Positions 23,821 through 36,086 of a stretch of 64,000 nucleotides of DNA are shown here, one piece after another. Made by a program: the position numbers and the translations under genes. Numbering within the stretch: position 1 is the first letter of the stretch; every line of letters starts with the position of its first letter. Source of the DNA: Darksidea phi (Eukaryota; Ascomycota; Dothideomycetes; Pleosporales; Lentitheciaceae). Under the pieces are notes generated by a model. It saw nothing but the letters and a program-made list of their open reading frames with translations. It had not been told where the DNA came from and did no database searches. Where the stretch lies: positions 52,327-116,326 of the forward strand of contig JASJFT010000143.1 in assembly GCA_030770425.1 (NCBI GenBank), read 5' to 3'.

Positions 23821-24629
23821 AGATGTTTTGCGAAGCATGTGTTTGGAACATGCTAGTAATCAAAAGAGATACCCTATTTATGGAATGTCCATCGATGTCT
23901 TTGTAAAAATGGAACTCCCACGAATACGCAGCATTAATGTCCACATGAATGGTGCACTAGAACCAACAGTACATGGTGTGTTGATGTTGGCTCTGCACCC
24001 GGTGATCTTCCCACGGCACAAACATGGGTGTAACTTGACCAACTTCCTCTCACGCAAATGCTATATTACCCACGAAAAGCTCCTCCCTCTCTTTCCCCTC
24101 TCTTCCCCACACATTCCCGATTACACATCCAGATGAAAGAAACGTGATACATGCGCCTCTCCCTCCGTCCCCTTTTCCCTGTCTTCAATCTCGTTACCGA
24201 GTACATTTACCCTCTGCAAGCGAACGAATCGAGCTGTCTCGTCCTCTATATATCACTACTACAATGCGCCGCATCCCTCCACATACTACATCATCTATCT
24301 CCATATCGACATCCGCAACCCCAATTACGCCCACAACGCTACCCAGCCCAATCAAAACAGACATCGCAGAGCATATACAAATTCCCTTCTCTTCCTCACG
24401 GTTTAAACACCCAATTGAAATTTCAATCCCAACACTGAACACAAACAGTAAACGAAATACCAACGGCAACACCGACACCAACACCAACGTCAATGCCAAT
24501 TCCAACAGCGGTTATGATATACAATTTCTACTACTGGGACGGCGGAGTTGACGGTTGGCGGGGTGGGTGTTGTTATTGTGTTGTTTTTCCTCGTTATCGC
24601 GGAGTCGTTTCGAAGTAGCCTGTAGAGAA
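23821..24629. other. Intergenic region between ECM16 and the NLR gene
   Basis: Convergent 3' flanks. Contains a simple-sequence run of AAC/ACC triplets at about 24455-24510 that would encode Asn/Thr repeats. A plus-strand frame at 24144-24551 crosses this run but has no homology signal. The minus-strand part near 24540-24690 is a decayed continuation of the NLR repeat frame. Confidence 0.5.
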
Positions 24630-27600
24630 TTAGAGGTATTTCTGGCTCGCAGTAGCTGAACGGTTTTGCCGTATCCTCGTTTTCGAAGCAGCCTCGAGAG
24701 TATTAGTATTGATTCCGCCCCACGCCTTGATATGGGCACCTCTGTCTCGTAGTATATGGACGACGTAGCTGTGCCCTCTACTAGAGGCAGCTTGAAGAGC
24801 ATTGCCGTAGATTCCGCCCTGCGCATTAACGTCGGCGCCCCTATCTAGCAGTATTTGAACGATCTTGTCGTACCCTCGCTCAGAAGCAGCTTGAAGAGCA
24901 TTGCCGTATTCTCCGCCCTGCGCATTGACGTCGGCGCCCCTATCTAGCAGCATTTGAACGATCTTGTCGTACCCTCGCTCAGAAGCAGCCTGGAGAGCAT
25001 TGCCGTAGATTCCGCCCTGCGCATTAACATCGGCGCCCCTATCTAGCAGTATTTGAACGGCCTTGCTGTGCCTTATAAGGGAGGCAGCTTGAAGAGCATT
25101 GCCGTATCTTCCGCCCTGCGTATTGACATCGGCGCCCCTATCTAGCAGCATTTGAACGACGTTGCTGTGCTCTCTACTAGAGGCAGCTTGAAGAGCATTG
25201 CCGTAGATTCCGCCCTGTGCATTAACGTCGGCGCCCGTATTTAGTAGTATCTGAACGATCTTGTCGTACCCTCGATCAGAAGCAGCCTGGAGGGCATTAC
25301 CATAGAATTCGCCGCCCTGCGCATTAACATCGGCGCCCCTATCTAGCAGCATTTGAACGACGTTGCTGTGCCCTCTACTAGAGGCAGCTTGAAGAGCATT
25401 GCCGTAGATTCCGCCCTGCGCATTAACATCGGCGCCCCTATCTAGCAGCATTTGAACGATCTTGCTGTGCCCTCTTATAGAAACTACCTGGAGGGCATTG
25501 CCGTATCGCTCACCTGGGGCGTTGACGTCACAGTCTCCCACCAGGAGTCTAATGAGGTTGTACAGGTTGTGTTCCGATAGAATGTAAATCAGGCTGGCTT
25601 TCGTGGTATATTCATCTTCACGATAACGTTGAAAAATATTGTGGTAGTGGATCCATTTTTTTAAATCTGTATCCTCCCCTGAGTTGAATCTTCGCAAAAA
25701 ATGCTTCTGGGATAATCCGTAGCCTTCTGCGGTGTCGGCGTGTTTGAAGATGAAGGCAACTGCGTACACGAAAAATGGGAACCGCGTATGTGTAAGCTTC
25801 TTTATCGTGTAATCCTCCGATTCATTCGTCCGCTGCCCCTTACGCGGACTGCTGCAGCTTGACTGTAGAGGATTATCAATCCTTGAGAAATATCGAAGGC
25901 AACTTTCCCTAAGTTGATCGTGACTCAACCCAAACATGTTGTCTCCAAGCTCAGGTCGAACTTTGGCCAGCCCGTTCTTCTGTAATAAGAAACCCCTCAC
26001 AGTCTCATGAATAAAGTGAATTGTTGGCGGTTTAGACTTTGAGACCTCGACAAGCCCTTTGGAGCAATTCAGGATATACCGTTTGATAGTGTCCTCGCTC
26101 GGGGGATTGAGGCTCCAGTCCTGTGAGGATCCAGCCTTTACCGCGAAGAAGAGCTCAATCGGACTTAGAGGGCGTTCCGCAAACAGAGTCCACTGCAGGA
26201 GAAGGATAGACTTGTCTTTGTTCTCAGCATCCCTTTCCAGAATCGCCGCGAACAGGTCATCTAATTCAGCTGGAATTTCGTTCAGGAACTCTGCCATTCT
26301 CTCCGGTTGGCCTTGATCGTAGAGCTTTTTCAACATTGGAACTACCAACCCAACCCAAAGGAACACACCTGAAGCCTTGCGACATAGTTCGTCCCTCAGT
26401 TCTACCATTTGCGAACTTTCGTCTTCATTAAGGTGATTTTTAACGTACGTGATGATGTCATCGTTGTGTCCTGCCTGACCTTCCACAGTCAAGGATACTC
26501 CTTTCTTGATGCTGATGTGTGGAAAATGGCGGCTTGAGAGGCATATCTTGAACCATGTTCCGTTAATGACTGCAGTCTGTCCTAATTCTTCGAGGAACGT
26601 GACCATGTAGCGCACATCATCCTCTTCACCCTCATCCAGTGCGTCGATGAAAACAGTAAGACGTTGGCTCCGAAGGCTTTCTACGACATGTATAAGAAAG
26701 CCTTGAAGCTCAAGGATTGTCCACTCATCGACATCACTATCCCTTTCCTTTGTGGCGAAACGCTCGACGAAATGGTCCTGCAGATGTGGGAGGGCTTGAA
26801 GGAGTTGATGCACGAGCGAACGGTACATTCCCAAGCTCGACTTCTCCAGAAGGCCAGGTGCTTGCGCGTTGAAGAAATATGCAATTGTTGTCCCATGCAT
26901 TCGCTCTTTTTTGGCCTTATCATAAAGTGTTTTCATAAGCGTTGATTTGCCAGAGCCAGGCTTCCCTTTGATCCAGAGAAATCCATGATGCTCTCTGACC
27001 TTGTCGTTATCGCACCATTCCTTGAATTGGGCTTTCTCGAATAACCATAGGCATGTCTTCCTATGAGCTGCACGAATGTTAAGGAGACGTGAATCCTGAC
27101 GGTTGAAAGACAGCGATTTCAGAAGAGGCTGATACTTATGCCGTGTCTTTGCATTATCGACTACATGGTTGTGGCCAGTGATGGTGTCGTCTTGCTCTTG
27201 GGAGAAGAGAGGAATGGGCAGTGATGCTCCATATCGATCTAATAAAGCGTTAGCCTCGCATCTAAGGCCCATCATCTCTATCGTATCTGCCGATACAATG
27301 CGTGAGTATGATTCGCCACATACATATTGAACCTTGCTTGCCATTGCCCTGGCTAGCGACGCTACCCTCTATATACGCAAGCAGCTCCTTAGCAAGTGCC
27401 GCCGCCGCCGCCGCAGCGTATGCATGCCATTCATCGTTCTTGTGAGAGTCAGCATAGTCCGATATCCCGCGTATGACAATGCAGCAGAAGTCGTTCATGA
27501 GTCCAGCCGCCTCCATCTCAAAGCAGATCGCGCCTCCACACCCCGAACTGATCCTGTCTCTCTGTGCAGCATCCTTCATCACGCGGTTACCGGATGCAAT

Positions 27601-28308
27601 GAGGCCGTAGTGTATGAACGGCTCGTTGAAAGGCTCGCGCTTGGATCGCTTCTCGGCTCTTGTTTTGTCGCAGCGGCCACAGGTGTCTTGTTCCTTGACA
27701 TGTTCGTAACCGGGTTCGAACAGGACATCGCTGTCGGAAGGAGGCCGTTTGTACTCGGTGAGTCTCGGATACCTTTCAAGCATCTCATTAAGGAAGGCTG
27801 ACACTTTACTAGCAGCTATCCGATGATCGGACTTCATCAAGCTGACTGCCTGCAGCCATTCCGTGGGCGGCGGGGATAAAAACCCCTTCCGCTCAAACGC
27901 CGTCGAAGTCTGCTTCCCTAGATCGTACTGCACTATCCCCCCATGGATGCCTGTAGGGATGCCAACCACGACGTCTCCAAGCCGGATGTCGTTCTTCTTG
28001 TTCGGCACCCCTCCTCCGATCCCGACCAGCAGGCGAAGGCGTATAGACGGAAACGTACGGCTCAGGTGGATCGCCACCGTTGCTGCAGAGACCGTGCCCT
28101 GATATCCCGCCGACATACATGCAATCACCACATTGTGACCATTGACCTGGCCCAGGACATATTGATTCCGGTCGTCTGCCGCTGCGTGCAACCGCTGGTG
28201 TTCCTCATCCAACAGATAGCGTGCCGCGCTCATCTCCACCTCCAGAGGGCATAACAAGGCGACGGTGTAGCTATCGTGGTCCAGCCTTTTCCTAGCCTCG
28301 CGGGCCAT
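24630..28308 (-). CDS. PNP-NACHT-ankyrin NOD-like receptor
   Basis: Two exons join three domains into about 1213 residues. Exon 1 (28308-27324) encodes a nucleoside-phosphorylase-like (PNP_UDP) domain: YTVALLCPLEVEMSAA, LLVGIGGGVPNK, RLGDVVVGIP and ICFEMEAAGLMNDF, VIRGISDYADSHK. A very short intron (27287-27323, GTATGT...CAG; longer in-frame donors exist) leads to exon 2 (27286-24630). There the NACHT P-loop GKPGSGKST and Walker B LTVFIDALDE are intact. Eight near-identical 33-residue ankyrin repeats (YGNALQAAS...VVQMLLDRGADVNAQGG) close the protein. Fungal NLRs of this layout are thought to sense non-self through the repeats and trigger cell death or defence through the N-terminal domain. 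The frame is also open upstream to 28521, but ATG 28308 (MAREARKRL) gives the usual N-terminus. A one-base shift truncates the last repeat. Confidence 0.88.
24690..25520 (-). repeat. Array of eight near-identical 99-bp ankyrin-coding repeats
   Basis: On the plus strand the block GCATTGCCGTAGATTCCGCC / TGCGCATTAAC / TCGGCGCCCCTATCTAGCAG recurs every 99 bp with few changes, plus one degenerate ninth copy. Repeat 3 has one extra codon (EFYGNAL). High internal DNA identity points to recent expansion or concerted change of copies, as reported for hypervariable repeats of fungal NLR genes. Confidence 0.85.
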
Positions 28309-28989
28309 CGGGCCCGCCGCGCAGGCGCCACTGAAGGCGAAACGACGAGAGGATGTCTTCGAGGAAAGGTGCCGTCGAAGTATTGGGCGGATAAACCATC
28401 TGGTCGCGGACGGGAGCTGGTGAGTCTCGACGCGCGTGGGCGTTGCAGATGAGCATGTTCGGTCAAGGAAGCTCAGCATTATGGCGGTCAGCTTTCTGGT
28501 CTCCAGCCTTGCGCAGGACATCCATGGCCCCCACTTCTACATCAGATGACCTGCTCAAGTGCAGGACCCCGTGCGTGTTTAAAGCAAATTCGCCCCGCAG
28601 CAACACTGTTTTGTACGTACCACATTCTCCAACTTACATATTTCTACTAGATTCTCTATTTCTTTAGTCAAGAAGGTCGCGCTAGAGATTTTATGGTTTG
28701 TCCTATTATTAGATAGAGTTTAGGGTTAATTGGTATCCTATCCATATTTGCTCATCGCCTCAATGTTCCAAACATCACCTCGCCGGTATTACTGTGTACG
28801 GCTCTACAGCTCTATTATCGAGTATAAGGTGTGAGTATAGCACCTCTACTATGTACAAACTCCTATTGTATTTTTCGTGCGGATCTTACAAAAGAGACCC
28901 CCACTATGTAAATTCAACCCAAATAAGTAGGATACCATGCATAGTAGTCATACCAATAAACTCTCCCTTTCTACCCAACCGCCCGCCTG
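28309..28989. other. Spacer between the NLR and HET gene 2
   Basis: Both genes lie on the minus strand, so this ~0.7 kb holds the NLR promoter and the HET 3' flank. The part from about 28650 to 28980 is AT-rich. No other gene seen. Confidence 0.5.
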
Positions 28990-30988
28990 CTATACAATCT
29001 TAACAATAGCATCCTGAATGATCTTTTCCTCGTCGAACCAACTCTCAATAGGCCTCTTTGAATCGCAATTCTCCCTATACCGCAGTAGCCCCACCCGCTC
29101 ATATATCACCAGCCCATTCTTCTCTATCGATGTCTGTCTCAAGACCAAAAACCACAGGTACTCGTGTAGTGGCTTATCCAAAGGAACCCGTAAGGAAGCG
29201 AGCTGCAGACACCAGAGCGTAGCATCAGCGTCTACGTGATATTGTCCGGGGACAGAAAAGTCGTAGTCGGGATCGAAATCCGGAGCCCCCCGGATCTTTT
29301 GTCCCATTACAACAAGCTCTCCACGGTTTAATCTTGCTTGGAGCAGGGGTCCTGTTAAAATGGCGGAGGCGGAGCGTAGACGACCTATTTCCTCAGGGCC
29401 CTCTAACTCGCGCTCGTAACTCTTCAACGTAGCGTAAACTGTCATAGCGCCCCTGTCTATCTCCGGCTCGTTCTTCCTCCACGCCGATTCGAAAAGCGGC
29501 GTAGACCTATACATCAGCTTCGTAGGTTGCGTAGCCAACACACTCGCCCACGAAAACGTCGGCGCCCGCCATTCTGTCGGCCTCACCGCTGGTGTTCCTA
29601 TGATTGTCACACTCCAGAGACAGTCCTCTACGAACCAACATCCCCACATCCCAGCTATATAATCTGTCCGTACATCCCTCTTAACGAGGCTCTGCTGCGC
29701 AATCTTCGCCAAGCCCGATACAGCCGGAAAGACATCTTTCTCATACGTCAGCGCCAATCCGCAAAAGTCTTGAACAATTCTGCGCCAGGTATTGGCTGTG
29801 TGGGGGAGGTCCATTGTAGATAATGCGGCGGGGTGGAAATTTTGCTTCTCAGCGAACCAAGTTAGGCGATCAGGTGCTCTGCCGCATTCGCAGTCGCTGG
29901 ATTGCATGCACTCCCATATGAGTTCGTAGGTTCCGAAATGTATGATACGTGGAGATAGAAGGCGTTCCTGGAGAACCCAGCCGCGGTTGAGCAGTGGTTG
30001 GTATTTTCGCCAGTGAAGGGTAGAAGGGATTGGGCGCCGGGTGAAGAAGCTGGGCATCATGCTTGGGGGCTTAGCGAACGCGGGTATGAGTTTGACGGTG
30101 CGGTATTGGAGGGGTTTGGAGAGGAAGAGCCCGTCGTGGGGACCTTTGGATGCAGCAGCTGAGAGGGTGATAGTAGCATTGCGGTATATGTCCGCCATGA
30201 GGGCAGATTCTACTCCCCAATCTTCGTCACTATCTTGAACGATGCACAAAGAATCAATCCAGATATAGCGCAGGTTCAAGCGGCGTGCAGCATAAACTGC
30301 TTCCTGGAACGTTTTGGGCAGCTCGTCCCACGCGATGCCGTTCTTGTGTCCTTCTAACGTTGCTTTCGTTGTCTTGAGAGGCTGATGTCCACCCCAACAG
30401 TGGCTTAGGCAGGCATATTGCCCAATATCTATTTCGGTCGTCTCTTTGAGTACGATTTGGGAGGTCGATGTGGGCCCGAGGTCGAGGACGCGGTGTGGTA
30501 GGAGACCGTTGTTATCGGACATGCGATTGCAAAGTACTTGGTGTTTTTCTACGCATGTCATAGACCACTCTTTGATGAGCTGAAATGCCACTTCATCTCC
30601 TGTATCGTCGCATACATATCGAGATTTGGGGATGAGACCTTCGCCGGTATCTGTTTGACTCACATCAGCTCGGTATTCCAACAAATGGATCAAATATGGG
30701 GTAGGAGCTCCTACCTTCGGAACAGAACAGCTCGATCTGGTCGCTTTCTTGCTTCTCATGCTCACCCCATTCTACTACGAGAGGTAGTCCAGACGCATTT
30801 CTGCTCTGTACATTTACCAATGTAGAACTCTTATCCACGATCAGTGGTTCCACAGCTGCAAGAAGTACAGAACAAAGAAGGCATCCTGCTGCAGCAGAGT
30901 TTTGGATTTCCTGTAGAGATATCCTTTCTGGGCATTGTTCTTTGAGTTGGGAGATGTGGGGGCATTGATATGGAGAGATGTTGCTCAT
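28990..30988 (-). CDS. HET-domain protein, copy 2
   Basis: Two exons, 30988-30715 and 30650-28990, with a 64-bp intron; 644 residues, phase consistent. The N-terminus (CPHISQLKEQCPERISLQEI, then SAAAGCLLCSVLLAAV) is the Cys-containing lead-in common to HET proteins. The HET domain shows YACLSHCWGGHQPL, LPKTFQEAVYAARRLNLRYIW, IDSLCIVQDSDEDW and NRGWVLQERLLSPRIIHFG, with WECMQSSDCECG after it. The C-terminal ~250 residues (RAPTFSWASV, YDFSVPGQYHVD) are shared with copy 1 and most fungal HET proteins. It probably carries out or controls a cell-death reaction on non-self contact. It lies directly upstream of the PNP-NACHT-ankyrin gene on the same strand. Copy 1 and this gene share their layout but are clearly diverged, so they are not a recent duplication. 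Confidence 0.88.
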
Positions 30989-32211
30989 GCTGGTAGTTGT
31001 AAACTACCTGTGTACAAGTGTACGGCGAAGTGTTGTTTTCTGAATCGGCTTGTTTATTGGGCCTTCCTTTTTCAATGTCGCCGGTGCTACCTTTTTCCGC
31101 GCTCCCCTAGATGGAGAAGGAGCTAGCAACAACACGGAGATCAATACGCGCGCCTATGGGAACAGAGTACTACCAAAACCACCAGTAATTGCTCTTATAT
31201 AACCCGAGATGGACCTAGAATCAATAAACAATTGTTCCTATACAGGCACGAGATGGATCTAAGAACGACAAATAAAGAGTATGATAGGTGTAAGAAGGTG
31301 AGGTAGAAGCGGTGCGTTCTGCGACCGGAAAAACAGCTATAGTAATGGTAAATAATGCTGCATGGCGAAGCGCCTGGGATCGGCACTCTGTTTCATCCTG
31401 GTTGGGATGCGATTGGCTTGGGCAGGGGCGTAAGCGCTTGTATTACAGACACGTTGTCTATGCAGATGTATGATGACGTGTTGCTGCACAAACTGACTAT
31501 CAATCCTCGCCGAGTTAGTAACAGTATTGTACGTTCACTGCTTCCATGCGATGGTTCTCCTTTATAGTTTGCACTTTTTAGTGTGCATTAGGGGCACCCC
31601 ACCATACTATATAGCTCTCCCTTCCTACTCTCATCTAATGCGGGCTTCTGCTATCGGTCTGTCATATTAATCTGTAATTAACGTATTACATGGACTAGCG
31701 GTCACTCTGTTACTGGGCCTTATAGTAGTCCTCAGTAACATGTACACATGCCACTTTGCGCGCAACAGTGACGAAATCTGTCCTACTCGATCGCGGTTCC
31801 AACCGACCGTATCTAGTAGGATAGCATCCTTCAAGTGTGATACGCGAAGACTAGATCCCAATAAACGTTTTTCTTCCGTATTCGTTCCCGGGATTCCTCA
31901 TATAAAGTAAACCTATGCGCTATTATATTTTCCCTATAGCTATAGCTATAGCGGTATGATATCAAGATACCGTATAGCCTAGTTACGAACATGAAAACTA
32001 TATAATTACTTTGCGTTTGGCAGCATAGGGGATTGTACACTACACCTAAGAGTTGAATCTGTAAGGCTCGAAGGGAAAACAGCGATGCGTATTATTAAAC
32101 TACCGAGCGTCCAGGTCTACTCCTATCGCGCCGATGCAAATGCTCATCCCTTCGTACTATAACGTAGCTGAATCTTTCAGGCCGGTTCACCCTCGCACCC
32201 GCAGACCCAGC
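30989..32211. other. AT-rich intergenic region without recognisable genes
   Basis: About 1.2 kb. Contains a TATAGC repeat run near 31936-31952 and many A/T-rich stretches (31860-32000). No coding signal or transposon motif was recognised. Confidence 0.5.
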
Positions 32212-33915
32212 TCACTCCTTCGCAACATTAATCTCCGTCTCCACCTTCTCGTTCTGCAGTACCTCGATATCCTGCTCCTTTTCGATGCTCTTCCGTGCGT
32301 TCGCATCAACGGCCACACCCACACACACGTATTTCCTGAACTTCCTCGCCGGCATCCGCTCGTTGAACATTTCGTCGATCTCCTCAAGCGTGCGGTTCCT
32401 AACTTCGGGTAGGCAGAAGAAGACCCAGGCTGCGGCAACAACACAGGACGGGAACCAGATGTAACCGTACCGTGGACCCCAGTCGAGCGACTGAGGATTA
32501 ATGAAGTAGGGAGCGGTAAAAGTGGTGAGCCAGGCACCAGCGAAGCCAATGGCTGCGGCGAGACCGAAAGTGTGCGAGCGCAGGCGCTGGGTAGGGATCT
32601 CGCCACCTGCTAGCCAAGCGTACGTCGCGATCATGCCGTTGTAGCAGAACATGTAGAGGCATGAGAATGCAACGATGATGGTGCCAGTGCGTTTTGTGCC
32701 CGGCTGCTTGTCATAGATAACGGCGACGATGAGCTGCAGGACACCGCAGAGGAGCAGTCCAGTCATGAGCAAGACGCGGCGGCGACCAAATCTGACGATA
32801 ATGAGGGAGTTGGCGATGATGGCGAGGATACCGATGCAGCTCAGCACGTTCGACATGGCGAAAGGGTTTGTGACTTTGGCCATGGTGAGGAAGTACGCTT
32901 TGTACGCGATGATGAACATTGCCCCAGAAGCAGCCTGCAGTGTCACCGCTCCCACCGCGAGCAGTGTTCTCCGTCGATCGACTGGGTTTCTCATCATGTC
33001 CAACCAGCCGACCCCGGAGCTCGATTCCTTCTCCTTCTCGATCGCGGCCCTAATCTCGGCCGCTTCCGCGTCGGTGTCAGCACCATGAGGTCGCAGCCAC
33101 TGCAACGACTTTCTTCCTTCTTCGTACCGTCCTTGGAGGATGAGCCAACGGGGCGACTCTGGTATAAAGAACATGCTGATGGCGAGGAAGACCGGGATGA
33201 CGTAGATGAGACCGAGGGGAATCAGGTAGGCGGATTTGTCGGGACGCTTCGCAGTAGCCCAGTCCACGATGGTACCGATTAGAGTGCCCTTTACATGTTA
33301 GCTACTTAATATCAAGTGCGCCAGATATACATACAAACGAGGTGAAGAATTGGAAGCCGGTCAAGAAGAGTCCGCGGTATTTGGCGGTGCTACTCTCCTG
33401 GATGTACAACTGCGAGAAGGTCATAAAGTACCCGTTGGCGAGCCCGATGACGAAACGTCCGACGTATAGAGCACCGATATGGGTGGTGGTCATCATGATA
33501 ATGTTGGCGACGCAGCAGGTGACACATCCGATGAACAGGCACGCCCGACGGCCAAATTTGTTCGCAACGACACCGGCGGTAGCAGAGCTGATGAATGCGC
33601 CCAGTGTCATCAGAGATGAGATCAATTGCTGACGTTCGGTAGACAGATTCCATCCTGACGGCGATTTCGTAGTTGGATAGCCGTAGACCTAGGTAACGGT
33701 TCAGCATGCTGTCGTCCTGATGGAGTGTTCTTCCGTACCTTGAGAAAGCCTACCATGGCCTGCAGGCCACCAATCATGCCGAAGTCTATTCCATACTGAA
33801 ATGGACTCAGGATCATGACACCGCAAGCTAGGAAGAGCCGCCAATGGGCGGTCCAAGAGTCGCGCGCGACGTTCCCCATGGTGCCGAGGCGTACGAGGAG
33901 GAGAGGTTTGAACAA
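32212..33915 (-). CDS. MFS sugar transporter (fungal hexose/maltose type)
   Basis: Three exons, 33915-33739, 33688-33335 and 33288-32212, with introns of 50 and 46 bp; 535 residues. Typical sugar-porter marks are present: QYGIDFGMIGGLQAM in helix 1, NKFGRRACL in loop 2-3, GRFVIGLANGY in helix 4, PESPRWLILQGR after helix 6, RFGRRRVLL in loop 8-9, and PEVRNRTLEEIDEMF after helix 12. It should import hexoses or alpha-glucosides by proton symport at the plasma membrane. The missing Gln-Gln pair of classic hexose porters on helix 7 (LQAASGAMF here) suggests an unusual substrate. GCGGGG and GTGGGG runs in the promoter (near 34036 and 34099) would fit CreA-type sites, which is only suggestive. Confidence 0.88.
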
Positions 33916-36086
33916 ACATTTTGGTTTCGCGGCAAGCGACCCTTATACCCGCGAAGATCAGTGTCCAGGGTGTATGGCAGAGGCCTTTACCCACATCTGC
34001 CGGACGCCTTGCCAAGTATCGACTGTGTCCACGCGCGGGGACCCCACAAATCAGGACGCCATTGCGGCGACGGCTTGGCACTTTGTACATTTTAGATGTG
34101 GGGACATGGGAGAGGTCCGGGGGAGCGTCTTGCTATTATAATATTGGAGATTGTACGGCCGCATGCCCGAATAGATAACGTTCCTTGTCTTTCAATCCTG
34201 ACCGAGGCGCCATAGGAACCGGCTTCTGTTGGGCAGGCCTGCACTTCCGAAATGCTGCCACATGTCGGCGAAGGTGGGTAACGGGACGTATTGACTTGCG
34301 GAGTCGCGTCAGCGCGAGCAAAACACGGCGACCCACGATCTCACGAGGCCGCGGAGGATTCGCTTCGACAAGCGCCGTCGTCGACACCAAAGCAGCAAGG
34401 CCGCTGGCGTTTCCGGCAATTGAAATTGCAGCTAAAGAATCCGGGGTAGGTACTTCGCGCGATGGATCCGAAATGCGTCAGCCCATGATTCAGCGTTCAG
34501 CGCTAACCCAGAATGCGAAGGCTTGGTCCCGACCGCAGTCAGACGTCCAGCGACACGACATTGGTGTGGAACGCCTTTGTACGTCTTCCACGGCCTTGCG
34601 AATATGGATGGAGATGCGCTGGTCTGGGCGAATGCTTCATCTCGTGATCGAGGATGGCGGAGATTCTTTTTCCATGTTAATTGGAGCTCAACGCGGTGAG
34701 CGAAGACGGGCTTCGCAGAGGCGTCACGGTAGTATTGCTGATTCCGATTGTCTTCAACGAGCCCTACCACGCTGGGCTTGAGGCCTAGCAATGTGATTGG
34801 CGATGGCGGCCTTCGGAGCGGACGGATCAAGACGAGGAGAGGAGAGGACGGGGGCACCAAGGGACCATCAAGAGGGCACCAAGGGACCAACAAGAGGGCA
34901 CCAAGGGACCAACAAGAGAGCGCCGATTGAGGCCCATGGGCGAACGCCCCAAGGCAATCGAATAGAGGCATAGAAGAGATAGATTGCGGTATTCGCAGCA
35001 TGGCGGACTTGGGAAGCATTCATATCGTGGCCAGACTGTGCCTGCTGTGACGGGCGATGCCAAGGCCGATGACAGCAAAGAGAAGGAGCAGCCCATGTAC
35101 GAAGCAAGAGCGGGAGGCTTAGGTGGCATCTCAAGTGCCGTCGCCCCATATCTCATACAATTCAACGAGTCCTCGCTGCGACGATAATGAACGAATATGT
35201 GCTTTACAACACTCAGTGAGTGGCCGCCTCTATGCGCATGCTCATGCGCACAGGAAGCACCCTCGACCTGGAGCCGCCACCTTTTCAGACTGCCCGCGGC
35301 CTGTGGCATAATAGTCACACTCTACCGGCGGGTCCTCGGACCCTTCAGCATCACTCGCGAACAGCCCATGGACCCTCGACGCATCCCCAAGCCGGCATCG
35401 CAAACTCTCTGGCCGTGAATCGAGCACGTGCTTAGTTTCCTATTGTCAGGCTCAGACAATACAGCTCAAGCCGCCTGTCGGCAAGCGGAGGCGCGGTGAG
35501 CAGCAGGTGAATGGAACGTTCCCCGACCGACGACCGCCTGCGACGTCGATTGACAGGGGGGTTACAATAGCAAAGCCCAGCCACCTCAAGCTCAGAGCAC
35601 AGACATTGCACTCTTCTGGCCAATCAGCTCTGCGCCTCAGCAGAAATTGGGTTGTTGGGAGCCGCCGCGAGCCATGGACAATGTGAGGGCACATGCCAAC
35701 GGTGAAGAATACAATTTTCGTCTATCTCTAGCGTCGTTTGGGCTTGGCTCGCCGCAGGCTCCTTTTAAGTCGCACGCTGCAGCTCCAGAACTGAACTTCA
35801 ACTCTCCACTCTCCCAACTTCTCAGAGCTATCAGTACACTCTCCAGCACCTGCTCAAATCTGAGACCACCCACCACTCACCACAACCAACAACCATTCCA
35901 CCCAACCTCTTTCCGGTCCATCAACCAGACACTCTTACACTACCCCAGTGTCTTACACCACCACCACTCTTCCTCTTCTCACACCAGTCTGTTGACTTCT
36001 ACTCGTCCATCTTCACGGACCTCAACACATCTCATCTACCCTTACGACTTCAACACCTCTCACCCATCATCATACCCGACCTCAAT
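33916..36086. other. Long divergent intergenic region (2.2 kb)
   Basis: Separates the sugar transporter from the tandem-repeat protein gene. Several open frames (for example 34185-34781 on the plus strand) are Arg/Ser-rich with no motif. A 22-bp tandem repeat lies at 34852-34917. From 35860 to 36080 the plus strand is CT/CA-rich, as in leaders of well-expressed fungal genes, and a TTTTAAG TATA-like site lies near 35763. Confidence 0.5.
34852..34917. repeat. 22-bp tandem repeat, three copies
   Basis: The unit GGGCACCAAGGGACCAACAA-GA occurs three times in a row (34852-34873, 34874-34895, 34896-34917); the first has one base change. Non-coding minisatellite. Confidence 0.85.

Noticed and set aside
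24144..24551. 135-residue plus-strand frame with Asn/Thr repeats
   Set aside because: Its repeat part is a simple triplet run and the rest has no motif; lies in the 3' flank of ECM16.
27262..27344. PNP and NACHT parts read as two overlapping genes
   Set aside because: A GT-AG intron with matching phase joins them, and PNP-NACHT-ankyrin is a known fungal NLR layout.
34185..34781. 198-residue plus-strand frame in the long intergenic region
   Set aside because: Arg/Ser-rich, no motif, overlapped by an equally open minus frame (34432-35019); no promoter-like leader.
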